From Borreliella afzelii (GTDB lineage Bacteria > Spirochaetota > Spirochaetia > Borreliales > Borreliaceae), in the NCBI RefSeq assembly GCF_014202295.1, contig NZ_JACHGM010000004.1, forward strand, positions 1 through 49,994: a DNA stretch of 49,994 bases, read 5' to 3'. Both the position numbers and the translations under genes were made by a program. The notes under the pieces are model-generated. The model made no database searches. It had not been told where the DNA came from and worked only from the letters and a program-made list of their open reading frames with translations. Shown here piece after piece: positions 1-8,339 of this stretch; the stretch's first letter is position 1; every line of letters starts with the position of its first letter.

Positions 1-102
1 TTTTGGGTTAAAGTTTGGAGCCAAAATATCTATACTAATTAAAAATTATAAATATAATTTTTAATTAGTATAGATATTTTGGCTCCAAACTTTAACCCAA
101 AA
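1..102. other. Left hairpin telomere, read through
   Basis: A 102-base palindrome: 50 bases, two unpaired A at 51-52, then 50 complementary bases. Moving inward from the axis there is TATAAT at 53-58 and TAGTATA at 66-72, the layout of Borrelia telomere boxes 1 and 3, with 14 nt between axis and box 3. The physical plasmid end is therefore about position 51/52, and bases 1-50 are the other strand of the hairpin. ResT, encoded on another replicon, would resolve the replicated form. Confidence 0.9.
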
Positions 103-109
103 ATCATAA

Positions 110-160
110 ACTTTAAACATGAAAGCTAAAACTTTAAACATGAAAGCTAAAACTTTAACC
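110..160. repeat. Subtelomeric 21-bp tandem repeat
   Basis: Two identical 21-bp units at 110-130 and 131-151 (core ACTTTAAACATGAAAGC) and a partial third to 160. The ACTTTAACC motif also occurs at the inner edge of the telomere palindrome, so the repeat may derive from telomere sequence. The stretch 161-293 is AT-rich and no gene is seen there. Confidence 0.8.
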
Positions 161-293
161 TAATTTTTCAAGAAAACGTAAATTTTAACCATAAAAATCA
201 AAAACTTAAAAATTGGAGGAAAAAGTTTACAAACACGATTAATAAAAATCAACATATATTATATAATTATAATAATATTAATATTATTAACTT

Positions 294-764
294 TTGCAAA
301 CTAAAAAAGGAGGCTTAACAAATATTCAATTCCCAAACGAAATTAAAGCATTTAAACGTACTACTACTACTACTAAAGACTCAAATGCCACTACTAATAT
401 AGATAATCCACCCCATATCACAACTATCTTGAAAATAGAAAAACAAAATAACGGAAACATTATTATTACTGAAGCAAATACAAAAATAGCAGAAATTCAA
501 AAAGACAAAATTTATAGCTTTAAAGAGGCGATTGAATACGGGGGTATCTTTAGCGTAAAAGATACTAGAACAAACCAAAATAAACAAAATAGCCATGATT
601 TTAATGATTCTATTCTTGTATCAAGTTATAGAAACTATGTACGTTTTAGCCCGTCTGTTATTACTAATATATCAACAGATAATAATACAACTATTTATAC
701 TCATTTAAAAGAAACATACACGATGAAAGAAGACGATTTATTAAGAATAGCTAATAGCTTATAA
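294..764 (+). CDS. Hypothetical protein, start codon uncertain
   Basis: An unrecognised protein of up to 156 aa, telomere-proximal and reading inward. The longest open frame begins at TTG 294, but a strong ribosome-binding site (AAGGAGG, 307-313) lies inside that frame. The next in-frame codons are TTA, ACA, AAT and ATT (324), none a standard start. The natural start may be ATT 324, or the original start may have mutated. The product is polar, with a Thr run near residue 25, no signal peptide and no membrane segment. It could be a live gene using TTG 294 or a gene that lost its start. No function is assigned. Confidence 0.5.
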   Translation: MQTKKGGLTNIQFPNEIKAFKRTTTTTKDSNATTNIDNPPHITTILKIEKQNNGNIIITEANTKIAEIQKDKIYSFKEAIEYGGIFSVKDTRTNQNKQNSHDFNDSILVSSYRNYVRFSPSVITNISTDNNTTIYTHLKETYTMKEDDLLRIANSL

Positions 765-989
765 AAACCCAAAATTAAAAATTAGAAATATAACAAGAAT
801 GTCATTTTTTTAAAAAAATTGTCCCTTAATTTGCAATTATTTTTCTGATTATTTGTATTTTTTATTCAATGCATTATTATTATATGTATAAAATTTATAG
901 TTTTATTTTCAGCTTGTTGTATTTATAAAATTTAGATATTAAGTACACCAATAAGGCACTACATTATTTACAATTCATACAAACAATAA
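765..989. other. Gene-free AT-rich stretch
   Basis: No ORF, RNA gene or strong hairpin was found. The right edge is the abrupt junction where similarity to the other IS605 copies begins (TGACATATACAC at 990). Confidence 0.5.
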
Positions 990-1034
990 TGACATATACA
1001 CTTAAGTATAAAATATTATAAAATAATAAAATGT

Positions 1035-2167
1035 ATGAGTGCTAATAAAGCTTATAAGTACAAAATATATCCCAACGTTAATCAAAAGAAATATTTTTTA
1101 AAAGTATTTAGATGCGTAAGATTTTTGTATAACAAAATGTTAAGTGATAAGAAAGATTATTATGAAAAAATAAACAAAGTCTTATTACTTATCCAAGTAA
1201 ATATAAAGAAGAATTTTCATTCTTAAAGGAAGTTAATAGTTTAGCTCTTTATAATACCCAACTTGACTTAAATTATGCGTATAGTAATTTTTTTAGAGAA
1301 ATTAAAAAAGGAAATAAAACACAAGGATTTCCTAAATATAAAAGCAAGAAAAATAGGCAAACTTTTAGAACTAATAATCAAAAAAATTCAATAAGAATAG
1401 AAAATAATTATATAAAGTTGCCCAAAATAGGATTTGTAAAGTTAGCTTTACATAGGAATATTAAGAGTAATGAAGTTGTTAAAAATGTAGTATTAGAAAA
1501 AGATACCGATGATAAATATTACATTTCAGTAGCAGTTGAGTACTTAGATGCTAAAAATAACAATAAAACTAAAGATAATAAAAAAGAGGCGATTGGTATT
1601 GACATAAGTATGAGGCACTTTCTAGTAAGTAGTGAAGGTGAGAAAACCAATCATCCTAAATATTTACTAAAAAATGAACGCAAACTCAAGAAATACCAAA
1701 GAAAACTATCAAAAAAACAAAAAGGTTCTGTTAATAGAGCTAAATCTAGATTAAGAGTTGCCAAGTTGCATAGGAAAATTTCAAACCAAAGAAAAGATTT
1801 TTTACATAAATTATCTTATTATTTTGTAGCTAATTATAAAAATATAGCAATAGAAAACTTATCAATTAAAGGCATGCAAAAAGGAATGTTTAGCAAAAGT
1901 ATTAATGATTTAGGATGGCATGAGTTTGTAAGACAATTATCATATAAATCAGAGTGGTACGGATCCTATTTACATAAAGTTGATAGATATTTTTCATCAA
2001 GCAAGCTATGCAACAAGTGCCACATTAAAAATACAACTCTGAAATTAAGTGATACTAGGTGGACTTGTAGGAGTTGTAACACTTTGCATGATAGAGATAT
2101 AAATGCAGCTCTAAATCTTAAAGCTTATTATTATAAGGAAATAAAAACTAAGGCAAGAACTGCCTGA
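1035..2167 (+). pseudogene. tnpB: TnpB-like RNA-guided nuclease of IS605 copy A, frameshifted
   Basis: TnpB is the IS200/IS605 accessory nuclease, an ancestor of Cas12. The gene is split: 1035-1226 encodes the N terminus and the rest reads in another frame to 2167. The cause is an A run of six at 1165-1170, where copy D has seven; restoring one A gives about 377 aa. The RuvC residues are intact: Asp at 1601-1603 (GIDIS), Glu at 1853-1855 (IENLS) and Asp at 2096-2098 (DRDINAA). The zinc ribbon (LCNKC ... WTCRSC) is also intact. This is the only copy with a complete catalytic triad. The shift could be a real mutation, a sequencing error in a homopolymer, or a site for slippage. Confidence 0.85.
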
Positions 2168-2284
2168 AATAAAGCTTGTGGACCATGCTCTAGTGGATGA
2201 CCGTTATTGTAGAACCTAAAAAGCTATCATGGGATGAAACAAGAAGCTATTTCTATAATCTTTAATTTAGAAATAGCAGTTCAC
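2168..2284 (+). other. IS605 copy A right end, possible omega-RNA scaffold
   Basis: The ~115 nt after tnpB are conserved in copies A, B and D. They end in a hairpin with a 10-bp stem (GCTATTTCTA at 2246-2255, TAGAAATAGC at 2268-2277). In this family the right end is recognised by TnpA and also encodes the 3' part of the TnpB guide RNA. The RNA role is inferred. Confidence 0.6.
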
Positions 2285-2517
2285 TTCTTGTATTTCAATT
2301 CCCGACACACTTTTAACAAATAATAACAAAGAAGTTAATTCTTCTCTCTTTTTTTATTCATATAAGCTAACCAAGCCCAAACCAAAAACAAGAAGTAGAA
2401 ATTAAATTTTTAATATCAAATAAGTTTTATTATTAATTGAAAATAATATTAAATTGATATATTATTTTTTTATATTAAAATTAATAAGTATTAAATTTAA
2501 TATAAAAGGAGAACATT
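2285..2517. promoter_or_regulatory. Upstream region of the PFam54 lipoprotein gene
   Basis: No gene. It is very AT-rich, with repeated TTAAT/ATATT motifs from 2400 on and a good ribosome-binding site (AAAAGGAG) just before the TTG start at 2518. A promoter is likely but no single -35/-10 pair stands out. Confidence 0.35.
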
Positions 2518-3294
2518 TTGAAAAAAAATAAATTAAATATCGTTAAGCTTAACATTATTACAGCAATATTAACATCAATTTGTATATCATGTGCACCTCT
2601 TGACAACGTTAATCCAAACAAGCTAAAAAGCCATACCAATCCTAGAAAGCTAAAAAAAACAAAAAGCCATACCAATTCAAAAAATCTAGCAGAAAATAAT
2701 CAAAATCTTAAAAATGAATCTCAAAATCCAAAATATTCAAATCAAAACTCTCAAGAAAAAATCTTACTCTCAAAATTAGAAAAAATTGATAAAGATCTGA
2801 AAGATCAAAAAAAACAAGAAGATATACAAATAGCTAATATTGATGCACAAGATGATTTTCTAGAAACTTTTAAACTTCAACAAGATGAGGTTTTTATGCA
2901 CATTACAAAAATGATATTAAAAAGAATAATTTACTCATCCTTAAATTACGAAAAAGAAAAAATATTGCTATTAAAAGAAATTCTTGAAAAACTTGATAAC
3001 AATGCGCAAAACCGAAAAATAGCTCGTACGTTTCTTGAAACATCTAGAGATATTCAGCTTCTAATAGAAAAAATACATTCAATCAACATAGAAGATATAA
3101 GCAAAAAAGAAGCCGAAAAGCTACTAGAAAATAGGGAACGTAGTTTAAAAGCAAAACAAAATTTTGCAAAAACATTAAGCGCAACCATTGACGCTTATAG
3201 TAAAGATTTCAACAACCTTAAAACCAATCTAAAAAATCTAGCAACTCACATAAAAGATAAATACTACCATATTTCTCTTTATCTAACCGAATAA
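2518..3294 (+). CDS. PFam54-family surface lipoprotein (CspA/BBA69-like)
   Basis: A predicted outer-surface lipoprotein of 258 aa. The N terminus (KKNKLNIVKLNIITAILT) ends in ICISC with lipidated Cys25, nearly the same signal peptide as B. burgdorferi CspA/BBA69 proteins. A Lys/Asn-rich tether follows to about residue 80, then a helical domain containing DLKDQKKQEDIQIANI, which matches a conserved PFam54 segment. Some members (CspA) bind factor H; ligands of this one are unknown. Translation starts at TTG 2518 after AAAAGGAG. The gene lies alone between two inverted IS605 copies, whereas most PFam54 genes form an array on lp54; smaller groups are on other plasmids. Confidence 0.75.
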   Translation: MKKNKLNIVKLNIITAILTSICISCAPLDNVNPNKLKSHTNPRKLKKTKSHTNSKNLAENNQNLKNESQNPKYSNQNSQEKILLSKLEKIDKDLKDQKKQEDIQIANIDAQDDFLETFKLQQDEVFMHITKMILKRIIYSSLNYEKEKILLLKEILEKLDNNAQNRKIARTFLETSRDIQLLIEKIHSINIEDISKKEAEKLLENRERSLKAKQNFAKTLSATIDAYSKDFNNLKTNLKNLATHIKDKYYHISLYLTE

Positions 3295-3306
3295 ATAAGT
3301 CTATTA

Positions 3307-3420
3307 AACTGCTATTTCTAAATCAAAGATTATAGAAATAGCTTCTTGTTTCATCCCATGATAGCTTTTTAGGTTCTACAATAACGGTCATCCACTAGAG
3401 CATGGTCCACAAGCTTTACT
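3307..3420 (-). other. IS605 copy B right end, possible omega-RNA scaffold
   Basis: Same sequence as the right end of copy A, in inverse orientation. The hairpin arms are 3311-3320 and 3333-3342. It begins only 12 nt after the stop codon of the PFam54 gene, so it could also act as that gene's transcription terminator. Confidence 0.6.
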
Positions 3421-4553
3421 TCAGGCAGTTCTTGCCTTAGTTTTTATTTCCTTATAATAATAAGCTTTAAGATTTAGAGCTGCATTTATATTTCTGTCAT
3501 ACAAAGTGTTACAACTCCTGCAAGTCCACCTAGTATCACTTAATTCCAGAGTTGTATTTTTAATGTGGCACTTGCTGCATAGCTTGCTTAATGGACAATA
3601 TCTATCAACTTTATGTAAATAAGATCCGTACCACTCTGATTTATATGATAATTGCCTTACAAGCTCATGCCATCCTAAATCATTAATACTTTTGCTAAAC
3701 ATTCCTTTTTGCATGCCTTTAATTGATAAGTTTTCTATTGCTATATTTTTATAATTAGCTACAAAATAATAAAATAATTTATGTAAAAAATCTTTTATTT
3801 GGTTTGAAATTTTCCTATGCAACTTGGCAACTCTTAATCTAGATTTAGCTCTCTTAACAGAACCTTTTTGTTTTTTTGATAGTTTTCTTTGGTATTTCTT
3901 GAGTTTGCGTTCATTTTTTAGTAAATATTTAGGATGATTGGTTTTCTCACCTTCACTACTTACTAGAAAGTGCCTCATACTCATGTCAATACCAACCGCC
4001 TCTTTTTTATTATCTTTAGTTTTATTGTTATTTTTAGCATCTAAGTACTCAACTGCTACTGAAATGTAATATTTATCATCGGTATCTTTTTCTATTACTA
4101 CATTTTTAACAACTTCATTACTCTTAATATTCCTATGTAGAGCTAACTTTACAAATCCTATTTTGGGCAACTTTATATAATTATTTTCTATTCTTATTGA
4201 ATTTTTTTGATTATTAGTTCTAAAAGTTTGCCTATTTTTCTTGCTTTTATATTTAGGAAATCCTTGTGTTTTATTTCCTTTTTTAATTTCTCTAAAAAAA
4301 TTACTATACGCAGAATTTAAGTCAAGTTGGGCATTACAAAGAGCTAAACTATTAACTTCCTTTAAGAATGAAAATTCTTCTTTATATTTACTTGGATAAG
4401 TAATAAGACTTTGTTTATTTTTTCATAATAATCTTTCTTATCACTTAACATTTTGTTATACAAAAATCTTACACATCTAAATACTTTGGAAAAATATTTC
4501 TTTTGATTAACGTTGGGATATATTTTATACTTATAAGCTTTATTAGCACTCAT
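3421..4553 (-). pseudogene. tnpB: TnpB-like nuclease of IS605 copy B, frameshifted, catalytic Asp lost
   Basis: The same gene as in copy A with the same short homopolymer (six T on this strand, 4418-4423), splitting it into an N-terminal 63 aa piece (4362-4553) and a C-terminal 249 aa piece (3421-4170). The first two RuvC residues (GIDMS, IENLS) remain, but the third is changed: DRDINAA has become DRNINAA (codon 3490-3492). A corrected frame would still lack the third catalytic Asp. The zinc ribbon (LCSKC ... WTCRSC) is intact. Confidence 0.85.
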
Positions 4554-4592
4554 ACATTTTATTATTTTATAATATTTTATACTTAAGTGTAT

Positions 4593-5008
4593 ATGTCACA
4601 CAAACTAACTTTTAATAATCACTGCGTATATTCTCTATTAATTATCACCTAATATTAGTTACTAAATATAGGCATAAATGCATAAATGCCGAGCTTTCAT
4701 TTTCTCTTTACCAAATAATACTTAATATATGTTCTTTATGGAAAATAACCCTTAATGAATTCAACCATGATAAGGATCATATTCATTTACTACTAGAATT
4801 TACCCCCAATATTCAACCTTCTAAATTTATCAATAATCTAAAAACAGTATCTTCAAGGCTTATAAGGAAAAAATACTCTACTTATTTAGATAAATATTAT
4901 TGGAAACCTTATTTTTGGTCTGGAAGTTATTGTCTTATTTCTACTGGAGGAGCTTCTATTGATATCATCAAAAAATATATTCAAAATCAAAATAAATCTA
5001 TCTATTAA
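4593..5008 (+). pseudogene. tnpA: IS200/IS605 TnpA (HUH transposase) of copy B, nearly complete
   Basis: TnpA is the single-strand DNA transposase of this family. Read from ATG 4593, MSHKLTFNNHCVYS is followed by two extra bases near 4632-4637. The frame then continues without a stop from about 4640 to 5008. The HUH motif is present (HIH, 4778-4786) and the catalytic tyrosine sits in KKYIQNQ (4976-4978). The total would be about 137 aa, normal for the family. Only the early 2-nt shift separates it from an intact gene; copy D lacks that shift but has others. Confidence 0.8.
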
Positions 5009-5164
5009 CAAATTCATTGATTTAGAAAAAAGTTAAAAGATAAGCTTAATATTGAGTAATAAATAAAGTTTTCTTTTATGGAATAATAATAACAATGAAA
5101 TACACTTATATAAATCAACTTAATTTTATTTTATATACTAGGACAACTAAGGGGTATAAATCTT

Positions 5165-5785
5165 ATGTATAAGAGATTTGTATTTATATTTTATGTGATT
5201 TGTTTTGTTGTAAGTTGTGATGCGTTAAAAAATAATAAAAACAATGATCAAAACCGCTTATTACAAGATGTAGAAAGTATGAATTTAAAATTGGATTGGA
5301 AAAGTAATCTTGGACTTAGTAATGAAGAGCTTGATACAATAACTTTTTTTGTCAACGCGTTAAAAAGTGAATTGCCAAAGGCACATACTGGTGCGGCTCA
5401 TTTTAATATTTATTTAAAAGGAGATATATCTCAAATAGAAGATTATGTTAAAAGGTTTTTATTCAAACTAAAAGATAAGGGAAAAGTTAAAGAACTGATT
5501 AGCTATATTAAATATGGTAGAGATAATCAACCCAATGTAGAGGGTAGAGATGAACAACTTGGGATAGATGCTAAGGAGCATTATAGGATAGAAAGTAGGC
5601 TTGCTGGTGTTTTTGATAATTATTTTATGTTTTTAAATCCCCCCCCTCCCCCTCAATCTCTTCAAGAGAATAGTGAAGAACTAAGTCCTGGCCCTCCCCC
5701 TCCTCCTACTATTAATGGTGATGCTGAAGATATGACGTTAAATGACATTAAAAATGTATGTTATAAGTTTAGAGGTTCACATTAA
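5165..5785 (+). CDS. Putative surface lipoprotein with proline-rich C-terminal region
   Basis: 206 aa. The signal peptide ends in FVVSC (Cys18), a spirochaetal lipobox. A mostly helical middle part (residues 30-155) has weak resemblance to the Mlp family around SNEELDTITFFVNALKSEL, too weak to assign. Two proline runs follow at 159-163 and 177-181, linked by an acidic segment. The first is encoded by eight consecutive C (5639-5646), a tract that could slip. The start is ATG 5165 after AAGGGG. It sits directly beyond the tnpA end of IS605 copy B. Function unknown. Confidence 0.7.
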   Translation: MYKRFVFIFYVICFVVSCDALKNNKNNDQNRLLQDVESMNLKLDWKSNLGLSNEELDTITFFVNALKSELPKAHTGAAHFNIYLKGDISQIEDYVKRFLFKLKDKGKVKELISYIKYGRDNQPNVEGRDEQLGIDAKEHYRIESRLAGVFDNYFMFLNPPPPPQSLQENSEELSPGPPPPPTINGDAEDMTLNDIKNVCYKFRGSH

Positions 5786-6156
5786 CTAATACAATATATT
5801 TTTAGTAATGCTATTTTTGCTGCTTTTTGGAGAAGAATATTTACTTATTGTTAAATAAAAATCTATTAATTCAACTCTTTTAAAGAAGTGATCATAAAAA
5901 GTAATTTTTTTTTGTTTTAGAAAAAGTTTTATGACTTTCTAAAAAGGTGGAGAAAAGAATATAATGAGCAATTTATTCACTTCTTTTAATATTTGGAGAT
6001 AATTACAACCATAATAAGTACAGAAAAATATATGATACATTAATTATTAAAAGATATTCGAATTAATATTAATGTTAATTATGGCACCATTAGCTTATAA
6101 TTACACATGCAACTTGTTTATTTTATATTCTGTTTGGTTTAATTATGAGAATTATT
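5786..6156. other. Gene-free stretch
   Basis: AT-rich; no ORF and no strong hairpin identified. It separates the proline-rich lipoprotein gene from a short coding remnant on the opposite strand. Confidence 0.4.
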
Positions 6157-6348
6157 TTACACAAAAACACCAAAATCTCCTAATTTTAATTTTAAAGATT
6201 TTCTTATGCTTTTGAATTGTTGATCAAAAGTAGACCTTATAAAAACCTCATCAAAATCATTTTCATCATAGTCTTCAAACATAGATAATAAAGATAAGAT
6301 AGAATGATTTTTTTGTATTAAAGAAGAAACCTATGTTTGTAATTTCAT
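6157..6348 (-). pseudogene. Short coding remnant
   Basis: Read on the minus strand from ATG 6348, the frame has a TAG at codon 6 and then stays open for about 57 codons to a TAA at 6157-6159. It includes an acidic stretch (FEDYDENDFDEVF) and a basic one (KSIRKSLKLKLG). An internal ATG could give a 41 aa peptide. The composition looks coding but no family is recognised. Confidence 0.3.
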
Positions 6349-6410
6349 AGAAATGAAATATCTTTGCATTAAGCAACTATGAATTTATAAATATTCTCAC
6401 AGGAGAAGAT

Positions 6411-7349
6411 ATGAAAAAAAATATTTTGGCAAAATACATATTAATATTAGTAAGTTTATTATCATGTAATATAAGTGACCCTAATGAATTAGGAAACAAA
6501 AAAACAGAAAAAAAGGGAGGTGGGGGTGTTTTAGGCTTTATAGAGAAAATTCAAGAAGAAAGTATAGAAGGTGTTAAACAACATATAGAAAAAAGAGAAA
6601 AACAAACGATGCAGACGGCTTCTATAAAACCTGTTAATGTAAATAGAAATTTTCTATATTATCCTCAAGAAGAAATAGCAATAAAAGAAGGAGCGTTAAT
6701 TCCAAGTACTAATGAAGAAAAAAGAGTAGATAAAGCAATTAGCGATGGGCGTCTTGAATTTGATAAATTAGTTTATGACGAAAATAAGCTTAAAAATGAA
6801 TTTGAGCAATTAGAATCTAGTTTTAATAACGTTTATGATAAAATCTTAAAACTTAAAGATGCAATACAAACAGAGGCACATATTGTAGGAAGAATAAACC
6901 ATATAATAAAAACAAGACCTGAAAAAAGAGAATATCAGAATAGAGTAAGGCAGAATCAGTCAGAAGAACGAGCTCTAATTAATTTGTTCAATCAATTATT
7001 AGAAAAGAGAGGCGATATTGAGGAACTTCATACTCAATTAGATAGCGGACTTAGTGAAAGAGCATCTGCAAAATACTTTTTTGAGCAATCCCAAAAAACT
7101 TTAAAAGATGCCATTACTCAGAGAGTAAAAAGCGAACATAGAAGTTGGTCAAGAAGAACATATGGTGGTAATTTGACAAGAAAGGCAAATCGTGAAATAG
7201 ATAATGCTTTAGAACAATTAAAAACTTCTTCTTCTAAGATAATTAAAGCAATGGAAATAAAGGAAAGGATAGAACAACTTCTTCAAGAAGTAAAATCTTT
7301 TCTAGCTTCTTCAAGAAGCAAAATCTGCTTTCATGAGATAGATTTGTAA
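6411..7349 (+). CDS. Putative surface lipoprotein, helical/coiled-coil
   Basis: 312 aa. The signal peptide MKKNILAKYILILVSLLSC gives lipidated Cys19. A Gly run (residues about 36-39) and a charged tether lead into a long helical region (about 100-300) rich in Glu, Lys and Gln, typical of Borrelia surface antigens. It starts at ATG 6411 after AGGAGA. It may belong to the P37 (BBK45/48/50) or a related lp36-type antigen family, but that is a guess from size, signal peptide and helical character. A terminator follows at 7406-7431. Confidence 0.7.
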   Translation: MKKNILAKYILILVSLLSCNISDPNELGNKKTEKKGGGGVLGFIEKIQEESIEGVKQHIEKREKQTMQTASIKPVNVNRNFLYYPQEEIAIKEGALIPSTNEEKRVDKAISDGRLEFDKLVYDENKLKNEFEQLESSFNNVYDKILKLKDAIQTEAHIVGRINHIIKTRPEKREYQNRVRQNQSEERALINLFNQLLEKRGDIEELHTQLDSGLSERASAKYFFEQSQKTLKDAITQRVKSEHRSWSRRTYGGNLTRKANREIDNALEQLKTSSSKIIKAMEIKERIEQLLQEVKSFLASSRSKICFHEIDL

Positions 7350-7405
7350 TTTTTTAAAGATAGAAAAATAAAAAAATATATTTAATAAGACTAATATTTA
7401 AATTT

Positions 7406-7431
7406 AAAGCTTTCCTTTAAAAGAAAGCTTT
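7406..7431 (+). terminator. Rho-independent terminator
   Basis: Stem AAAGCTTTC (7406-7414) with GAAAGCTTT (7423-7431), 8-nt loop, then a T-rich tail, 57 nt after the stop of the 312 aa lipoprotein. Confidence 0.75.
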
Positions 7432-7621
7432 TTATAATTTTATTTAAATAATGAATAGCTTGATACATTAATTTTAATATTCTCTTTTTTAAAGAATTTT
7501 AAAATAAATATTAAAATTATATGCACTACTGATATATATTTTTAGTAATTCATCTTTTAATAGAATTTAAAATATAAAAATATATTGGGGGGATTTTATT
7601 AAAGAAAAACCATAAAGATAG

Positions 7622-7804
7622 GGTCAAAGAATAAAGCATTCAATAAAAAAATTTTCAAGATTATTAAAAATTGGATACTGCTCTAGAAGCAGTATCCTTA
7701 ATACATTTAATACCCATATTCAAAAAAATAATTGTTTTTTTATTGCTAAGTCTATTGATACAGACATATTCCAAAAATATCTCGATACATTAAAAAAAAA
7801 ATAA
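7622..7804 (+). pseudogene. C-terminal coding remnant
   Basis: A frame of 60 codons with no start codon, ending in SIDTDIFQKYLDTLKKK and a stop at 7802-7804. Its basic, regular composition looks like a true protein end, perhaps of a plasmid or phage gene whose front is lost. A perfect 10-bp stem (GGATACTGCT 7673-7682 / AGCAGTATCC 7688-7697) lies within it and could instead be a terminator or an element end. The remainder of 7432-8339 shows no gene. Confidence 0.3.
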
Positions 7805-8339
7805 AAGTTACAACCACCTTACTACCAAAATAACCTATAAATATATAAGTTTATCCAAATACTATTTTTACTAAACTTTTAAAAGCTTAATTTAAGCGCG
7901 CAGCATTACAATTTTAATTATCTTTTACAAAAGCAAGTATTTAAACTTATAATTCTTTTGTTCAATAAAATTTAATTTTATTGAATATCATTATTATTTA
8001 ATTTTTATGCATGTGTTTATATATTAATTTTATAAGGATAATATTTAATACCTTTAGTTGATTTTTTTAAAATCTATTTATATCTTTCATTATTAATTCT
8101 TCCTTATTTATTATTTTTAAACACAATATCGATTTAATCCTTATCGTCATTATTAAAGAGCCTTAAAAATTAATCAAAACATTATAAAACTTCTGGCAAT
8201 GAAAATATTATTATGATTATTACAATAACCTATATTCAATACAGTAAAATATTATATTAAGTATAAATTGATAATAATTATTATATTATATTAATACTGC
8301 ATTATATTAAGTATTATACTTTAAGTAAGGAAAGTATTT
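7805..8339. promoter_or_regulatory. Long leader of the P35-like gene
   Basis: No gene found. Close to the gene, the motif ATTATATTAAGTAT is repeated (about 8250-8320), giving several overlapping TATATT-type possible -10 boxes. A ribosome-binding site (AAGGAAAG) lies at about 8327-8334. Confidence 0.35.

Larger units (their letters stand above)
990..2284 (+). mobile_element. IS200/IS605 element, copy A (tnpA missing)
   Basis: Similarity to copies B and D starts at 990, in the short spacer that separates the divergent tnpA and tnpB genes, and runs through tnpB to the right end near 2284. The tnpA half is absent and replaced by unrelated sequence, so this copy cannot move itself. It faces copy B (3307-5008) in inverted orientation across the PFam54 lipoprotein gene. 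Confidence 0.85.
3307..5008 (-). mobile_element. IS200/IS605 element, copy B (tnpB minus, tnpA plus)
   Basis: The most complete element of the plasmid. The right end with its hairpin lies at 3307-3420, tnpB runs leftward, and a nearly intact tnpA runs rightward to 5008. The divergent genes share a spacer of about 40 bp. Each gene carries inactivating changes, described in its own entry. The left boundary of the element lies just beyond 5008. Confidence 0.85.

Noticed and set aside
1035-2167. Cas12-type CRISPR effector
   Set aside because: Size, zinc ribbon and the tnpA/right-end context identify IS605 TnpB; no repeats or adaptation genes nearby.
990-5008. Composite transposon formed by IS605 copies A and B
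   Set aside because: IS200/IS605 elements move as single strands using left and right ends; two inverted copies with facing right ends, one without a left end, do not form a mobile unit of the classic kind.
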